Translations under genes and position numbers: made by a program
Assembly: GCF_040496035.1 (NCBI RefSeq)
Contig: NZ_JBEPJZ010000002.1
Location: 372,001 to 436,000 of the forward strand
DNA length: 64,000 bases
Reading direction: 5' to 3'
DNA from: Agromyces sp. SYSU T00194
GTDB taxonomy: Bacteria > Actinomycetota > Actinomycetes > Actinomycetales > Microbacteriaceae
The notes under the pieces: generated by a model
The model's input: the letters and a program-made list of their open reading frames with translations, nothing else
Database searches by the model: none
What the model was told of the DNA's origin: nothing
In this document: positions 9,828-22,085 of the stretch, in pieces
How the letters are laid out: each line of letters starts with the position of its first letter
How positions within the stretch are numbered: the stretch's first letter is position 1

Positions 9828-11284
9828 GCCTGCGAGCCTACCGACGCCTCGGGGTCGCGCTTGGCCAGCAGCGCGATGAACATCGCGTCGCAGCCGTGGC
9901 GGTGCGGCCAGAGCTGGGCCTCCCCCGCCTCGCCCGCGAGGTCGAGCGGATGCTGCGCGACCTCGTCGAGCACGGCGTGCACGTCGGCGCGCTCGAGGTC
10001 GTCGTGCCGGCGCAGCGCCTGCTGCACGATCGTGCGCGTCTCGGCCAGGTGCGGCGAACAGGTGACGTACGCGAGCACGCCGCCCGGCGCGAGCGCCGCG
10101 ACCGCCGAGTCGACCAGCTCGGCCTGCAGCGCGGTGAGCTCGCCCACGTCGTCGGGGGTCTTCCGCCAGCGGGCCTCAGGGCGGCGTCGCAGCGCGCCGA
10201 GTCCCGTGCAGGGCGCATCGAGGAGGATGCGGTCGAACGCGCCGGCGCGATCGTCGCCGAGCTCACGACCGTCGCGCTCGTGCACCCGCACCCCGTCGTC
10301 GACGCCCGCGAGCGCCCGACGCACGAGCTCGGCGCGAGCGGGCACGACCTCGTTCGCCTCGAGCACGGCGCCGCCGGCGCGGGCCTCCGCCGCGAGCACC
10401 GCGGTCTTGCCGCCGGGGCCCGCGCACAGGTCGAGCCAGCGCTCCCCCGCGCGCACCGGGCGGGCACGCGCCAGCGCGAGTGCGGCGAGCTGCGAGCCCT
10501 CGTCCTGCACCCGCACGCGGCCGTCGTGGCCGGCGAGGGCGGCGGCCGGGTCGCCGCCGCCCGCCGTGAAGCCGATCGGCGAGAAGCGGTCGGGTTCGCC
10601 GAGATCGGCCGGCCCGACGGCATCCACCCCGCCCAGCACCGCGTAGTTCACCGCGGGCGGCAGGTTGTCGGCGGCGAGCAGGTCGTCGAGTTCGCCCGCG
10701 CGGCCCTCGCGGTCGAGCGCGCGGCGCAGCGCCCGCACGACCCACGCGGGGTGGGACGTGAGCGCGGCACGCGCGTCGTCCTCATCGAACGCGTGCTCGC
10801 GGACGCGCTCCCGCCACGCATCCGCCGACACGCGCGAGACGCCGCGGAGCACGCCGTTCACGAACCCGCTCGCGGCGGGCGCGCCCATGATGCGCACGAG
10901 GTCGACGGACTCGTGCAGCGCGGCGTGCGTCGGCACGCGCGTCGCCAGCAACTGGTGCACGCCGAGCCGGAGCACGTCGAGCACCACCGGGTCGATCTCG
11001 GCGACCGGGCGGCCCGCGGCGATGGCGATCACGCGGTCGTAGTACCCCGACATGCGGAGGGTGCCGTAGGTGAGCTCGGTGGCGAGCCCCGCGTCGGCCT
11101 CGCCGAGTGCGGCGCGCGCGATGCGGGTGGGCAGCAGGAGGTTCGCGTACGCGTCGGACTCGCGGACCGCGCGGAGCACCTCGGCCGCGACGAGGCGCGC
11201 GGGCGAGACGCGAGGCGGCCGGGCGCCGCCGCGCCGCCCCCCGCCGCGGCGCCCGCGTGCCGGGCCACGACCCTCGCCGCTCAT
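9824..11284 (-). CDS. rsmB: 16S rRNA (cytosine-967-C5)-methyltransferase RsmB (Fmu)
   Basis: SAM-dependent enzyme that methylates C967 of 16S rRNA. The 486-residue protein has a basic Gly/Arg-rich leader (residues 1-30), an N-terminal NusB-like RNA-binding domain (about 30-165) and a C-terminal Rossmann methyltransferase. Key sites are the SAM loop DLCAGPGGKT, the motif IV cysteine in LDAPCTGLG and the catalytic cysteine in YVTCSPH. The ATG overlaps the fmt stop by four bases. Order fmt-rsmB-rpe is the standard actinobacterial one. Confidence 0.95.
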   Translation of the reverse strand: MSGEGRGPARGRRGGGRRGGARPPRVSPARLVAAEVLRAVRESDAYANLLLPTRIARAALGEADAGLATELTYGTLRMSGYYDRVIAIAAGRPVAEIDPVVLDVLRLGVHQLLATRVPTHAALHESVDLVRIMGAPAASGFVNGVLRGVSRVSADAWRERVREHAFDEDDARAALTSHPAWVVRALRRALDREGRAGELDDLLAADNLPPAVNYAVLGGVDAVGPADLGEPDRFSPIGFTAGGGDPAAALAGHDGRVRVQDEGSQLAALALARARPVRAGERWLDLCAGPGGKTAVLAAEARAGGAVLEANEVVPARAELVRRALAGVDDGVRVHERDGRELGDDRAGAFDRILLDAPCTGLGALRRRPEARWRKTPDDVGELTALQAELVDSAVAALAPGGVLAYVTCSPHLAETRTIVQQALRRHDDLERADVHAVLDEVAQHPLDLAGEAGEAQLWPHRHGCDAMFIALLAKRDPEASVGSQA

Positions 11285-12201
11285 CGCGCCACGACCTCGG
11301 CGCCCGCGCGGCCGCGTACCCAGTCCGCCGCGGCCATCGCCTTCCCGCCCGCCGGCTGCACGCGCACGAGCCGCAGCGGGCCGGTGCCGGTGCCGACGAG
11401 CGCCCGCCTGCCGACCAGGGCGATCCGGCCCGGGGGCAGCGGCTCGGCGTCGCCGGCATCGGCCGCGAGCTCGAGCACCTTCAGGCGCGCGCCGTCGACC
11501 TCGGTGTGCGCGCCCGGCTCGGGCGTGACGCCGCGGTACCGGTCGAGGACGCGCACGGCGGGCTCCGACCAGTCGAGGCGCCCGTCGGCGAGCCCGAGCT
11601 TCGGCGCGAAGGTCGGCTCGCCCGCCTGCGGGCGGGCGACGGCGGTGCCCGCGGCGATCGCGTCGGCGGCCTCGACGACGAGTCCGGCCTGCTCGGTCGC
11701 GAGCCGGTCGAGCAGGGCCCCCGCGGTCTCCTCGTCGCCGATCGCGGTGCGCCGCTCGACGAGCACGTCGCCGGCGTCGAGTGCGGGCACCAGGCGGAAC
11801 ACCGAGGCGCCCGTCTCGCGGTCTCCGGCCATCAGCGCGCGCTGCACCGGCGCGGCGCCGCGCCAGGCCGGCAGGAGCGAGAAGTGCAGGTTCACCCAGC
11901 CGTGCCGCGGCGCCGACAGCAGGGGTTCGCGCACCAGCCCGCCGTACGCGACGATCACGCCGAGCTCGGCGTCCATCGCGGTGATGCGGGCGGTCGCGTC
12001 GTCGTCGAGGCGGTTCGCCTTGACCACGGGGATGCCGAGTCGTTCCGCGGCCGCGGCGACTGGAGACGGCGTCAGCACGCGCCTGCGCCCCAGCGGTGCG
12101 TCCTCGCGCGTGACCACGCCGACGACGTCGTGGCCGGACGCGGCGAGTGCCTCGAGCGCGGGGACGGCGACGGCCGGCGTGCCGGCGTACACGATGCGCA
12201 T
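11281..12201 (-). CDS. fmt: Methionyl-tRNA formyltransferase
   Basis: Formylates initiator Met-tRNA using 10-formyltetrahydrofolate. The 306-residue protein has the N-terminal formyltransferase domain (MRIVYAGTPAVAVPALEAL) with the catalytic Asn-His-Asp set, seen as the N and H of VNLHFSLLPAWRGAAP and the D of SVFRLVPALDAGD, and a C-terminal OB-like domain. Its start is directly adjacent to the priA stop at 12,202. No def (peptide deformylase) gene is present here. Confidence 0.95.
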   Translation of the reverse strand: MRIVYAGTPAVAVPALEALAASGHDVVGVVTREDAPLGRRRVLTPSPVAAAAERLGIPVVKANRLDDDATARITAMDAELGVIVAYGGLVREPLLSAPRHGWVNLHFSLLPAWRGAAPVQRALMAGDRETGASVFRLVPALDAGDVLVERRTAIGDEETAGALLDRLATEQAGLVVEAADAIAAGTAVARPQAGEPTFAPKLGLADGRLDWSEPAVRVLDRYRGVTPEPGAHTEVDGARLKVLELAADAGDAEPLPPGRIALVGRRALVGTGTGPLRLVRVQPAGGKAMAAADWVRGRAGAEVVAR

Positions 12202-14226
12202 CTACCCGAATGCCTCCAGATCGTCGAACCTCACCCTGAGTGTAGGCGGGCGCCGCACCGGCTGGCCCTGCACCGGGCGCCGCCGCTCGGTGGCGACGCG
12301 GATCATCGACGCCCGCAGCGACGCGGCCACCGCCGGCGCGACGCCGTAGTCCATCCGCACGATCACCCGCTCGAGCCCGTCGTCGACCGGCACCGGGCCG
12401 AGCACGTCGACCCCGCGTCCGATGGCCCGCACCTCGGCGATCGGCCGCTCGAGCACCGGCCCGCGCGCGGTCACGGTCGCGACCCGCACCGCGGGCGGGA
12501 AGCGCAGCTCGCGGCGGGCCGCGAGCTCCTCCTCCGCCCAGCGTGCGAGCGTCCAGGTCGCGAACGCCGTGGCGATGCGCCCGCGCACGCCGACCAGGTG
12601 CACCGGGGCGTCGTCGGCCGCGAGCGCCGCGGCGTCGGCCCACCACCGCACGCAGTCCTCGGCGACGCGGAGCGCCTCGCGCAGGAGCATCCGCTCGCCG
12701 TCGAGCAGCAGCACGGCACGGTAGCCGCCGGATGCCACGGGCTCGGCGCCGCGCGTGGCGATGACGAGGGCCGGCTCGGGGCCGACCGTCGTCAGCGGCC
12801 GCTCACCGTCGGAGACGATCACGCGCGTGCCCGGGAAGGCACGCCCCAGCTCCTCCGCCGTGCGCTCGGTGCCGACGGTGACCATGCGGAGGCGCTCGCC
12901 CTCGCACTCGGGGCACCGGAACGCACTCGCGCGCGTGCCGCAGACCCGGCAGGCGGGGGCCGAGCGCGGCCCCCGCTGCTCGAGCGCGCCACCGCACGCG
13001 GCGCAGGAGGCGGGCGTGCCGCACCGTGCGCACGCCAGGGCGGCCGCGTAGCCGGGCCGGGCCACCTGGAGCAGCACCGGCCCGTGCGCGGACGCCTCGC
13101 GCGCCGCGCGCCACGCAGCGGACGGGATGCGCGCCGTGCCGGGATCGGAGCCCGCCTCGTCGACCACGATGCGCGGCCGCGCGAGGCGCTCGGGCTCGAT
13201 CGGCGCGCACCAGCCGACATCGACGAGACGCTGCACCTCGGTGCTGCGGGCGTGGGCGGCGAAGACCAGCGCCGCGCCCGACTGCTCCTGGCGCACCAGG
13301 GCCGCATCGCGGGCGTGCACGCCGGGGCTCAGGGGCTCGGCGTGCAGGGGGTCGCCGTCGTCCCAGAGTGCGATGAGCCCCAGCCGGGCGGCGGGCGCGT
13401 AGACCGCGGAGCGGTTGCCGATGATCACGCGCGGGGAGCCGTCGAGGCAGTCGAGGAACCCGCGGTAGCGCGCGCCGCCCGTCTGGCCCGCGTCGACGCG
13501 GGTGACGTGCTCGGCGCCGACCGCGTCGTGCAGCGCCGCCTCGAGCTGCTCGAGGTCGCGGTAGTCGGGCACCGCGACGATCGTGGTCTCGCCGCGCGCG
13601 AGCACGGCGGCGGCGGCGGACGCGAGCGTCATGGCCCAGCGCCCCACCGTGGCGCCGTCGCCGAGGCGTGCCACGCCCGGCAGCGCCTGGAGCGCGACGC
13701 GGGCGCGGGCGGCGACGGCACGGTCGAGCGCGTCGACGCCCTCGGCGTGGGCCTCCGACCCGTCGACGTCCTCGTCGCCCGCCGGGGCGGACGCCGGACC
13801 CGGCGCCGACGGAACCGGCTCGCCCGCGGTCGGCGCGCCGCCCGAGGCATCCGCCCCCTGCGCCTGCACCCACGCCTTCTCGACGCGCACGTACCGCGAG
13901 GGGATCGCCAGCCGCAGCACGTCGCTCGCCGACCCCGCCGCACGATCGGCCACGCGGCGCGCGAGCGCCCACACCTCGGGCGCGAGCACCGGCACCAGCG
14001 TGGTCACCTCGTCGAGTTCGCTGAGCCGCCCGTCGAACGCGCTCTCGTCCGCGAGTTCCACGATCCAGCCGTGGGCCAGGCGTCCGCCGCTGCGCAGCGG
14101 CACGCGCACCCGCACGCCCGGTACCGCCGACCGCGCGAGCGCGTCGGGGACGGCGTAGTCGAAGAGCTGGTCGAGCTGCGGCAGCGGGGAGTCGATCGCC
14201 ACCCGGGCGACGCGCCCGCCGGGCAT
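12202..14226 (-). CDS. priA: Primosomal protein N' (PriA), ATPase motifs lost
   Basis: Replication-restart protein that in E. coli recognises stalled forks and loads the helicase. The 674-residue product keeps the N-terminal 3'-end-binding domain (PLPQLDQLFDYAVP, then GRLAHGWIVEL) and the zinc-binding cysteine clusters at about residues 398-442 (CARCGTPASCAACGG, CRVCGTR, CPECEG). Where a Walker A G-x-T-G-S-G-K-T is expected (about residue 185) there is GVARLGDGATVGRW, and the DEEH box is replaced by WDDGD (about residue 287). It is therefore unlikely to hydrolyse ATP, as is known for actinobacterial PriA. A variable Asp/Pro/Ala-rich segment is inserted around residues 120-165. The start ATG shares its A with the metK stop. 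Confidence 0.92.
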   Translation of the reverse strand: MPGGRVARVAIDSPLPQLDQLFDYAVPDALARSAVPGVRVRVPLRSGGRLAHGWIVELADESAFDGRLSELDEVTTLVPVLAPEVWALARRVADRAAGSASDVLRLAIPSRYVRVEKAWVQAQGADASGGAPTAGEPVPSAPGPASAPAGDEDVDGSEAHAEGVDALDRAVAARARVALQALPGVARLGDGATVGRWAMTLASAAAAVLARGETTIVAVPDYRDLEQLEAALHDAVGAEHVTRVDAGQTGGARYRGFLDCLDGSPRVIIGNRSAVYAPAARLGLIALWDDGDPLHAEPLSPGVHARDAALVRQEQSGAALVFAAHARSTEVQRLVDVGWCAPIEPERLARPRIVVDEAGSDPGTARIPSAAWRAAREASAHGPVLLQVARPGYAAALACARCGTPASCAACGGALEQRGPRSAPACRVCGTRASAFRCPECEGERLRMVTVGTERTAEELGRAFPGTRVIVSDGERPLTTVGPEPALVIATRGAEPVASGGYRAVLLLDGERMLLREALRVAEDCVRWWADAAALAADDAPVHLVGVRGRIATAFATWTLARWAEEELAARRELRFPPAVRVATVTARGPVLERPIAEVRAIGRGVDVLGPVPVDDGLERVIVRMDYGVAPAVAASLRASMIRVATERRRPVQGQPVRRPPTLRVRFDDLEAFG

Positions 14227-15419
14227 CAGAGGCCGGCGGCGCTGCGCAGGTCGTCGACGCGGTCGGTGCGCTCCCAGGTGAACTCGGGGAGCTCGCGCCC
14301 GAAGTGCCCGTAGGTCGACGTCTTGGCGTAGATCGGCCGCAGCAGGTCGAGGTCGCGGATGATGGCTGCCGGTCGCAGGTCGAACACCTCGCGGATCGCG
14401 CCGATGATGCGTTCGTCGGGCACGCGGCCGGTGCCGAACGTCTCGACGTACATGCCCACCGGCGAGGCCTTGCCGATGGCGTACGCCACCTGGACCTCGA
14501 GCCGGTCGGCCAGGCCCGCGGCGACCGCGTTCTTCGCGACCCAGCGCATGGCGTAGGCGGCCGAGCGGTCCACCTTCGACGGGTCCTTGCCGCTGAACGC
14601 GCCGCCGCCGTGCCGGCTCGCGCCGCCGTAGGTGTCGATGATGATCTTGCGGCCCGTGAGGCCGGCGTCGCCCTGCGGGCCGCCGATCTCGAAGCGGCCG
14701 GTGGGGTTGATGAGCACCTGCACGTCGCTCGCGTCGAGGCCGGTGCGCTCGACGACCGGGCGGATGACCGTCTCCTCGACCTCGGCCCGGAGCGTGGCGG
14801 TGTCGACCCGCGGCGAGTGCTGCGTCGAGAGCACCACGGTGTCGATGGTGCGGGCCACGCTGCCCTCGTAGCCGACGGTGACCTGGGTCTTGCCGTCGGG
14901 TCGCAGGTAGTCGAGCTCGCCGCTGCGTCGCACCTCGGCGAGCCGCTCGGCGAGGCGGTGCGCGGTCCAGATGGGGATCGGCATGAGCTCGGGCGTCTCG
15001 TTCACCGCGTAGCCGAACATGATGCCCTGGTCGCCCGCGCCCTGGCGGTCGAGCTCGTCGATGCTCGAGCCCTCGCGCGACTCGAACGCCTGGTCGACGC
15101 CGACCGCGATGTCGGGCGACTGCCCGCCGATCGAGATCGACACGCCGCAGGAGCGGCCGTCGAACCACACGTCGGACGAGTCGTAGCCGATCGAGGTGAT
15201 GCGCTCGCGCACGATCGCGGGGATCTCCACGTACCCGGTCGTGCGCACCTCGCCCGCGACGTGCACGAGGCCGGTCGTCACGAGCGTCTCCACGGCGACC
15301 CGGCTGTGCGGGTCGACGGTGAGCAGTGCGTCGAGGATGCTGTCGGAGACCTGGTCGCAGATCTTGTCCGGATGCCCCTCGGTGACCGACTCGGAGGTGA
15401 ACAGGCGCAGTTCGCTCAT
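14226..15419 (-). CDS. metK: S-adenosylmethionine synthetase
   Basis: Makes SAM from methionine and ATP. The 397-residue protein has all expected signatures: [15 protein letters not shown] at the N-terminus, the ATP hexapeptide-like [12 protein letters not shown], and the P-loop-like [20 protein letters not shown] reading ribosome binding site is weak; AAGGGA lies 15 bases upstream of the ATG at 15417-15419. The 63-base gap to coaBC shows no S-box riboswitch-like fold that I can recognise. The product supplies the adjacent RsmB methyltransferase. Confidence 0.96.
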   Translation of the reverse strand: MSELRLFTSESVTEGHPDKICDQVSDSILDALLTVDPHSRVAVETLVTTGLVHVAGEVRTTGYVEIPAIVRERITSIGYDSSDVWFDGRSCGVSISIGGQSPDIAVGVDQAFESREGSSIDELDRQGAGDQGIMFGYAVNETPELMPIPIWTAHRLAERLAEVRRSGELDYLRPDGKTQVTVGYEGSVARTIDTVVLSTQHSPRVDTATLRAEVEETVIRPVVERTGLDASDVQVLINPTGRFEIGGPQGDAGLTGRKIIIDTYGGASRHGGGAFSGKDPSKVDRSAAYAMRWVAKNAVAAGLADRLEVQVAYAIGKASPVGMYVETFGTGRVPDERIIGAIREVFDLRPAAIIRDLDLLRPIYAKTSTYGHFGRELPEFTWERTDRVDDLRSAAGL

Positions 15420-15482
15420 GCGGTTGGTTCGATGTCCCTTCGTAACGGCGCGTCGGTCGCGAAGCGTGCGATGCCCGACGTC

Positions 15483-16676
15483 TCAGACAACCACGTCGAG
15501 GATGCCGTGCGCCACCGACAGCTTGTCCCCGTGAACCCGTGTGACGACCTCGCCGTCGGCGCCCACGACCATGACCGCGTTGTCCGCGGTGCCGAACCCC
15601 TCGGTCCAACCGACCCGGTTCACGACCAGCAGGTCGCAGCCCTTCGCGGCGCGCTTGGCGCGTGCGAGCTCCAGGAGCCGGGCGTCGTCGCGCTCCGTCT
15701 CGGCGGCGAAGCCCACCAGCAGGGTGCCCTCGTGGGGCGCGTGGCCGAGCTCGGCGAGGATGTCGGGGTTGCGCACGAGCTCGAGGGTCAGCCCATCGCC
15801 CGAGTCGTCCTTCTTGAGCTTGTGCTCGCTGACCGCGGCGGGACGGTAGTCGGCGACGGCGGCGGCCATGACCACGACGTCCGCATCGACGGCCGCCGCG
15901 CGCACGGCCGTGCGCAGCTCCTCGGCCGTGGACACGTCGCGCACGTCGCATCCCTCGGGCCGTGCGACCTCGAGGTTCGCGGCGATGAGCGTGACCTCGG
16001 CGCCGCGGGCGCGCGCCGCGTCGGCGATCGCGACGCCCTGCCGGCCGCTCGAGCGGTTGCCGAGGAAGCGCACGGGGTCGAGCGGCTCGCGGGTGCCGCC
16101 CGCCGTGACCACGATGCGCCTGCCGGCGAGGTCGCCGGTCGGTGCGGCCACGCGCGCGAGGGCGGCTGCGACGATGTCGGCGGGCTCCTCCATGCGGCCG
16201 GGCCCGCTGTCGGCGCCCGTGAGCTGGCCCACGGCCGGCCCGACGACGGTCACGCCGCGCGCACGCAGCGTCGCGATGTTCGCCTGCGTCGCCGGGTTGC
16301 GCCACATCTCGGTGTGCATCGCGGGCGCGATGACCAGCGGCGCCTCCGACGCGAGCACGGTGTTGCCGAGGAGGTCGTCGGCGATCCCCGCCGCGAGCCG
16401 CGCGATGGTGTTCGCGGTCGCGGGGGCGATCACGATGAGGTCGGCCGCCTGGCCGATGGCGACGTGCCGCACCTCGGCGACGCCCTCGTAGAGCTCGTCG
16501 TGCACCGGGTTGCGGCTGATCGCCTCGAGGGTCGGTCGACCCACGAAGCGCAGCGCGGACTCGGTCGGCACGACGTGCACGTCGTGCCCCGCGAGCACCA
16601 GCTCGCGCACGACGCCGACGGCCTTGTACGCGGCGATGCCGCCCGTGATGCCGACGACGACGTTCAACGGCGCCAC
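15483..16676 (-). CDS. coaBC: Bifunctional phosphopantothenoylcysteine decarboxylase / synthetase
   Basis: Two consecutive steps of coenzyme A synthesis. The N-terminal flavoprotein CoaC domain (about 1-185) has GITGGIAAYKAV, the PAMHTEMW segment and the flap TGADSGPGRMEEP, which lacks the Cys of the E. coli enzyme as is usual in actinobacteria. The C-terminal CoaB domain (about 190-397) has VTAGGTREPLDPVRFLGN and the lysine region KLKKD, and joins cysteine to phosphopantothenate using CTP. It lies 14 bases after rpoZ, an order (gmk-rpoZ-coaBC-metK) conserved in Actinobacteria. Confidence 0.95.
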   Translation of the reverse strand: MAPLNVVVGITGGIAAYKAVGVVRELVLAGHDVHVVPTESALRFVGRPTLEAISRNPVHDELYEGVAEVRHVAIGQAADLIVIAPATANTIARLAAGIADDLLGNTVLASEAPLVIAPAMHTEMWRNPATQANIATLRARGVTVVGPAVGQLTGADSGPGRMEEPADIVAAALARVAAPTGDLAGRRIVVTAGGTREPLDPVRFLGNRSSGRQGVAIADAARARGAEVTLIAANLEVARPEGCDVRDVSTAEELRTAVRAAAVDADVVVMAAAVADYRPAAVSEHKLKKDDSGDGLTLELVRNPDILAELGHAPHEGTLLVGFAAETERDDARLLELARAKRAAKGCDLLVVNRVGWTEGFGTADNAVMVVGADGEVVTRVHGDKLSVAHGILDVVV

Positions 16677-16690
16677 CTGACGCGGCCCGG

Positions 16691-16948
16691 CTACTCGCCG
16701 GCCGGGGTGATCTTGAGCTTGTCCTCGTTGATCTCGTGCAGCGCCACCGACAGCGGCTTGTCGTCGATGGTCGAGTCGACGAGCGGGCCGACGTTGTCGA
16801 ACAGGCTGCCCTCGTGGAGGTCGGCGTAGTAGTCGTTGATCTGGCGCGCGCGCTTCGAGGCGAAGATGACGAGTGCGTACTTCGACTCGACCTTCGACAG
16901 CAGGTCGTCGATGGGCGGGTCGATGATGCCGGTCAGCTTGTCAGCCAT
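16691..16948 (-). CDS. rpoZ: RNA polymerase omega subunit
   Basis: Small subunit that chaperones beta-prime into RNA polymerase. The 85-residue product has the conserved core of two helices, [25 protein letters not shown] is split here as [18 protein letters not shown], with the Tyr-Ala-Leu-Val and Arg-Ala-Arg-Gln residues that contact beta-prime. The ATG at 16946-16948 is preceded by AGAAGGAGCACGCC, a strong Shine-Dalgarno. It lies 68 bases downstream of gmk, in the standard order. Confidence 0.95.
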   Translation of the reverse strand: MADKLTGIIDPPIDDLLSKVESKYALVIFASKRARQINDYYADLHEGSLFDNVGPLVDSTIDDKPLSVALHEINEDKLKITPAGE

Positions 16949-17016
16949 GGCGTGCTCCTTCTGGGTGCGTGGGTCGCGCGGACGGTCTGCGCGGAAGTTC
17001 GTGAATGCGGGCAGGC

Positions 17017-17940
17017 TCACGCCCGCCGGGCCCGGGGCCGCATCAAGTCTACGACGTTCTGCGCGGCCTCGGCGACGTCGTGGTTCACGACGGTGTGGTC
17101 GAACTCGTCGACGGCTGCGAGCTCGACCCGTGCCGTCTCGAGCCGGCGCTGCTGCTCGGCGGGCGATTCGGTGCCCCGGCCGACCAGCCGGCGCACGAGT
17201 TCGTCCCAGGTGGGCGGCAGCAGGAAGATGAGCGTCGCCTCCGGCATGGCCTTCCGCACCGAGCGCGCGCCCTGGATGTCGATCTCGAGCAGCACGCGGT
17301 TGCCCTCGGCGATCGCGCGCTCGACCGGCGCCTTCGGGGTGCCGTAGCGGTGGGTGTTGTGCACGACCGCCCACTCGAGCAGCTCGTCGGCGGCGACCAG
17401 CCGGTCGAACTCGGCGTCGTCGACGAAGTAGTAGCTCTCCCCCTCGACCTCGCCCGGGCGAGGGGCGCGCGTGGTCGCGGAGACCGACAGCATGACCTCC
17501 GGGTGGTGCCGGCGGATGTACGACGCGACCGTGCCCTTGCCGACCGCGGTCGGTCCGGCCAGCACCACGAGGCGGTAGCCGATGCCGCCGTGCGCGGCGA
17601 TCCACTCGGCGAGGAAGGCCCGCAGCGCGAGCCGCTGGCGGCGGCCGAGCCCGCCCAGCCGCTTCGCGTCGGCGATGCCGAGGTCGCGCATGATGCGCGC
17701 GCGCTTCGTCTCGCCGATCGCGGGGACCGACGTGAGGAACTCCGTCGTCCGCAGCGTCGCCTCGGGGGTCGACGGGTCCTCGAACGCGACCCGGAGCACG
17801 TCGAGCGGGCTGCGGCTGCCGTCGGACACCGACGCCTTCACTGCCGCGCGGGCGCGACGGGCGGCGACCGCCGCGCGCGACGCCGCGACGCGGTCGACCT
17901 CGGGCGGTGCGGGCGGGCCGCTGCGCACGGGCTCAGCCAC
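17017..17940 (-). CDS. gmk: mIHF-like DNA-binding domain fused to guanylate kinase
   Basis: A 307-residue fusion. Residues 122-305 are guanylate kinase, which phosphorylates GMP/dGMP with ATP: P-loop GPTAVGKGT at 129-137, [14 protein letters not shown] and YYFVD for GMP binding, LEIDIQGA. Residues about 17-112 match the actinobacterial integration host factor mIHF: an Ala/Arg-rich helix ([10 protein letters not shown]), VLRVAFED, LLxxVPxIGxxKAxxIMxDLxIxxxxRLxGLGxRQ in the form [14 protein letters not shown]...[13 protein letters not shown]. In mycobacteria mIHF and gmk are separate neighbours. There is no ATG or plausible start at the junction, so the kinase alone is not an obvious product. 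The 3' end of pyrF overlaps the start by eight bases. Confidence 0.93.
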   Translation of the reverse strand: MAEPVRSGPPAPPEVDRVAASRAAVAARRARAAVKASVSDGSRSPLDVLRVAFEDPSTPEATLRTTEFLTSVPAIGETKRARIMRDLGIADAKRLGGLGRRQRLALRAFLAEWIAAHGGIGYRLVVLAGPTAVGKGTVASYIRRHHPEVMLSVSATTRAPRPGEVEGESYYFVDDAEFDRLVAADELLEWAVVHNTHRYGTPKAPVERAIAEGNRVLLEIDIQGARSVRKAMPEATLIFLLPPTWDELVRRLVGRGTESPAEQQRRLETARVELAAVDEFDHTVVNHDVAEAAQNVVDLMRPRARRA

Positions 17941-18799
17941 GGGCCACCGCCGTGGCCTCGGCGCGGCGCGCGATGGCGTCGCGGATGCCGTCGGGGCCGG
18001 CGGACAGGATCGACCGCGACTCGTTGGCGATCACTCCCGCCGCGAGCGCGCCGAACGTGTCACCGAGGTCGGACAGCGCGGCGCCCTGGGCGCCGAAGCC
18101 GGGCGCCAGGATGGGGGTGCGGGGCGTCCCGGTGTCGTCCGGGTCGATGCCCGCCGCGCGCAGGTCGACGGTCGCCCCGATCACGACGCCGGTCGAGCCG
18201 AACGGCTGCTGGGCGGCCTCCGGCTCCTCGGCGTTCCAGGCCGCGACGCCCGAGCAGATCGCCGCCGCGACGGTCGATCCCTCGCGACTGCCCTGCTGGA
18301 GCACCGAGCGCTGGATCGCCGCCGCCTCCGGGTTGGAGGTCGCGGCGAGCACGAACAGGCCCTTCTCGTGCTGCTGGGCCAACCGGTGGGTCGGGGCGAG
18401 GTTGCCGAGCCCCTGGTACGGGTTGACGGTCAGTGCGTCCGCCTCGAGCGGCGAGCCGGGCTCGAGCCAGGCCCGCGCGTACGCGTCCATGGTCGTGTCG
18501 ATGTCGCCGCGCTTCGCGTCGGCGATCACGAGGATGCCCGCGCCGCGCGCCTCGGCCAGCACGCGCTCGAGCCCGGCGATGCCCGCCGAGCCGAAGCGCT
18601 CGAAGAACGCCACCTGCGGCTTGCAGATGCCGACCCGTCCCGCCATCGCGTCGACGACGCGCAGGCCGAACTCGCGCACGCCCGCGCCCGAGGCCGGCAG
18701 ACCCCACGCGTCGAGCAGGCCCGCGTGCGGGTCGATGCCCACGCACAGCCGCCCGAACCGGTCGAACGACTCGCCGAGTCGCGCCCCGAAGGATGCCAC
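17933..18799 (-). CDS. pyrF: Orotidine 5'-phosphate decarboxylase (type 2)
   Basis: Last step of UMP synthesis. At 288 residues it is the longer type 2 enzyme found in Actinobacteria. The catalytic Asp-Lys-Asp tetrad is seen in ADAKRGDIDTTM (about residues 92-103); LCVGIDPH near the N-terminus and the C-terminal APGFGAQG phosphate loop are typical. It starts one base after the carB stop and overlaps gmk by eight bases, so GMP and UMP synthesis are physically coupled here. Confidence 0.95.
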   Translation of the reverse strand: MASFGARLGESFDRFGRLCVGIDPHAGLLDAWGLPASGAGVREFGLRVVDAMAGRVGICKPQVAFFERFGSAGIAGLERVLAEARGAGILVIADAKRGDIDTTMDAYARAWLEPGSPLEADALTVNPYQGLGNLAPTHRLAQQHEKGLFVLAATSNPEAAAIQRSVLQQGSREGSTVAAAICSGVAAWNAEEPEAAQQPFGSTGVVIGATVDLRAAGIDPDDTGTPRTPILAPGFGAQGAALSDLGDTFGALAAGVIANESRSILSAGPDGIRDAIARRAEATAVARG

Positions 18800-18800
18800 G

Positions 18801-22084
<3,284 letters not shown>

Positions 22085-22085
<1 letters not shown>

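Noticed and set aside
11107..14313. A 1068-codon plus-strand open frame opposite rsmB, fmt and priA
   Set aside because: Same artefact; the Arg/Ala/His-rich composition has no domain, and the opposite strand holds conserved genes.
15420..15482. Possible SAM riboswitch upstream of metK
   Set aside because: The spacer is only 63 bases, and no S-box-type helices or conserved core were recognised.
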